Positions 62,601 through 64,000 of a DNA stretch of 64,000 bases are shown here, piece by piece. Under the pieces are notes generated by a model. It saw only the letters and a program-made list of their open reading frames with translations. It ran no database searches and was not told the DNA's origin. The position numbers and the translations under genes are program-made. Source of the stretch: Cinclus cinclus (lineage: Eukaryota; Chordata; Aves; Passeriformes; Cinclidae); the NCBI RefSeq assembly GCF_963662255.1, contig NC_085052.1, positions 32,064,654 to 32,128,653 on the forward strand. Direction: 5' to 3'. Within the stretch, counting starts at the first letter, position 1; every line of letters starts with the position of its first letter.

Positions 62601-64000
62601 ATGAGGAAGGGAATTACGCAGAGATGTTTGGCATAGCAGTTCACTTCTAAAAAAAATCTTTGAAATTGTGTCTGAGATGCTGTATTGTCTTCCATTCAAG
62701 TAGGCCCAGGTGATCAGCTCACTGCTGAATAGTCAACAGCATAATGCACAGAAGTCACAGTCAGTCAGCTGGGTGACAGGTGAAGATGTGTTCCCCTGAA
62801 ATGGATTATTCTGCTTATCTGTTTTTTATCTAAAAATAGTAACAGACTAACAAGGGGTGGGAACAAGAAAACAGGAGACAAAAACAAGTAGGGAAGAGTT
62901 AAGGTCACTCTGCAGCTTTCACACTCCTTTAACAATAGCACTGGGAAATCATCTGTAAGCTATTTTTCCAGTCCCCACCCTGGAAGACCATCCTGCCCAC
63001 TAGAAAAATTCTGTCATGAGATGTCAAATTCTGTTATGAGATGTCAATTCTGTCATGAAATGTCATGAGCAGGTAGCAGACGTAGGAAAACAGTACTAAC
63101 ATTCTTAGTAAAGCTGAGCATCTGTCAGCCTGCTGAAATGAATGAGACTTGCAGGTTGTTGGCAGCGCTAAGTGCTGTCACCAATGTCAGGATCATATAC
63201 ATAAATCTGGTCTTTCCAAATTGACGTGGGCAGTAAAGCTGTTTATTTTCTCCTACTGCTTGAACTATCTGGAAGCAAGCTGAATTCATTAATTTCATAG
63301 ACCTAATCCTCTGTAAGAAGGCTTTTGGACATAGTTAATTATCTAAGTGCTTGGTTGCCATGTTACCTAAGTTGGTACGATTGTACATGGTTAGATGCAA
63401 TAACAGATTGTCTTTGTATAATTATGAATCTTTATTTCTGAACAGTAAACTTTTATAGTGAGACAGGCAGGTGATGCAATAAGCTGAAATGTGTGAAGGA
63501 GCTATCTTTATCTGAGGTAGTGGAAATATTATCTAAATCACTGTGGCAACTCATGACTGGTGTAGTCACTCTGCAGTTACCCATGCAGTTTTGTATTGCC
63601 TATTAGAGAGGTTTTTCATCTGCTTGGGTTCCAAATCAAAAGCCAGAGCCTGAAACAGGAGATAGTGTTTAAACAAAGCAAAAACATTCAAGAAATACTT
63701 TTCTTTATTCGATGAAGTGATGAAAAAGTTGAAATTGGGTGATGATGTAAGTCCAGGAAGGGAAAATAGCAAACGCTGCTACAAAATGAATTAAATTAGC
63801 TGATCTGTTTACTGACTCTGCTACAAGCAGCCTGAGACAGCTTTTTGTGTCGGGAAAACCCTGGTCTAGCATTTTGCAGTCTGTCTCTGCAGGAGCAGGA
63901 AGGGTTTTTTTCTCACCGTTCTTAGGCTCTTTCCTTTTATCAGCATCCCTTGCTGATTGCTTCCTGTCCCTCCTCCCCTCCCTAGCATACATATGCCAAC
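59636..64000 (+). other. LDB3: LDB3 first coding intron, incomplete
   Basis: The intron runs from GTAAGT at 59636 past the end of the window. No second PDZ exon is visible. It contains a small three-unit tandem repeat at 63008-63065. Open frames, such as 63705-63992 on the minus strand, have no recognised product. Confidence 0.75.
63008..63065 (+). repeat. Three-copy tandem repeat, 19-20 base unit
   Basis: The unit, approximately attctgtcatgagatgtca, occurs at 63008-63027, 63028-63046 and 63047-63065 with one or two differences per copy. It is an ordinary short minisatellite. Confidence 0.9.

Noticed and set aside
1..64000. CRISPR arrays, bacterial-type operons, tRNA or rRNA genes
   Set aside because: No regularly spaced direct repeats, no dense ORF packing, and no tRNA A/B-box pair or rRNA-like segment were seen. 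The sequence is clearly vertebrate nuclear DNA.

Overview
The window looks like nuclear DNA from a bird. It is AT-rich with one strong CpG island. It carries CR1 LINE fragments with the typical avian 3' end, a solo-LTR-like copy of an avian endogenous-retrovirus type, and vertebrate genes whose exons are bounded by GT-AG signals. A songbird or other neoavian is plausible, but the species cannot be fixed from the sequence alone.

Two genes are recognisable, both on the + strand. OPN4 (melanopsin) is present as a complete coding set of 12 exons between 18146 and 39375. Its exons join in phase to give a predicted 524-residue opsin with the retinal lysine, tyrosine counterion, DRY, NPxxY and HPK motifs. 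LDB3 (ZASP/Cypher) enters at the right: its first coding exon (59543-59635, 31 residues, start of the PDZ domain) is present and the rest lies beyond the window. OPN4 followed by LDB3 in the same orientation matches the human 10q23 order and supports the mammalian-type melanopsin (OPN4M), not OPN4X.

Layout: 1-17800 is intergenic, with a 1 kb CR1 fragment (7371-8402), a degenerate sense-orientation LTR (about 14185-14757) and a small orphan GC-rich patch near 4.7-4.95 kb. A TATA-like box at 17828 and a noncoding exon ending at 17965 probably form the OPN4 promoter. 18146-39375 is OPN4; its first coding intron holds two abutting CR1 fragments in opposite orientation, and its second intron holds a probable antisense LTR. 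39376 to about 51900 is the OPN4 3' UTR and intergenic DNA. About 51900-53560 is a CpG island, probably the LDB3 promoter and 5' noncoding exon. 53561-59510 would then be a 5' intron, and 59636-64000 is the start of the first coding intron.

The points most worth checking are: a 12-codon upstream ORF whose stop overlaps the OPN4 start codon (TGATG); an open frame with an N-glycosylation sequon just upstream of that start, so the N-terminus may be incomplete; three consecutive phase 0-0 tail exons plus a readable intron that could make several OPN4 tails; a possible LDB3 upstream ORF in the LDB3 frame stopped by one TGA; and G/T-rich, quadruplex-prone tracts that all lie on the + strand. I found no clearly novel system. 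The two genes do not act in one pathway: OPN4 is a photoreceptor GPCR and LDB3 is a Z-disc scaffold, neighbours by conserved synteny.
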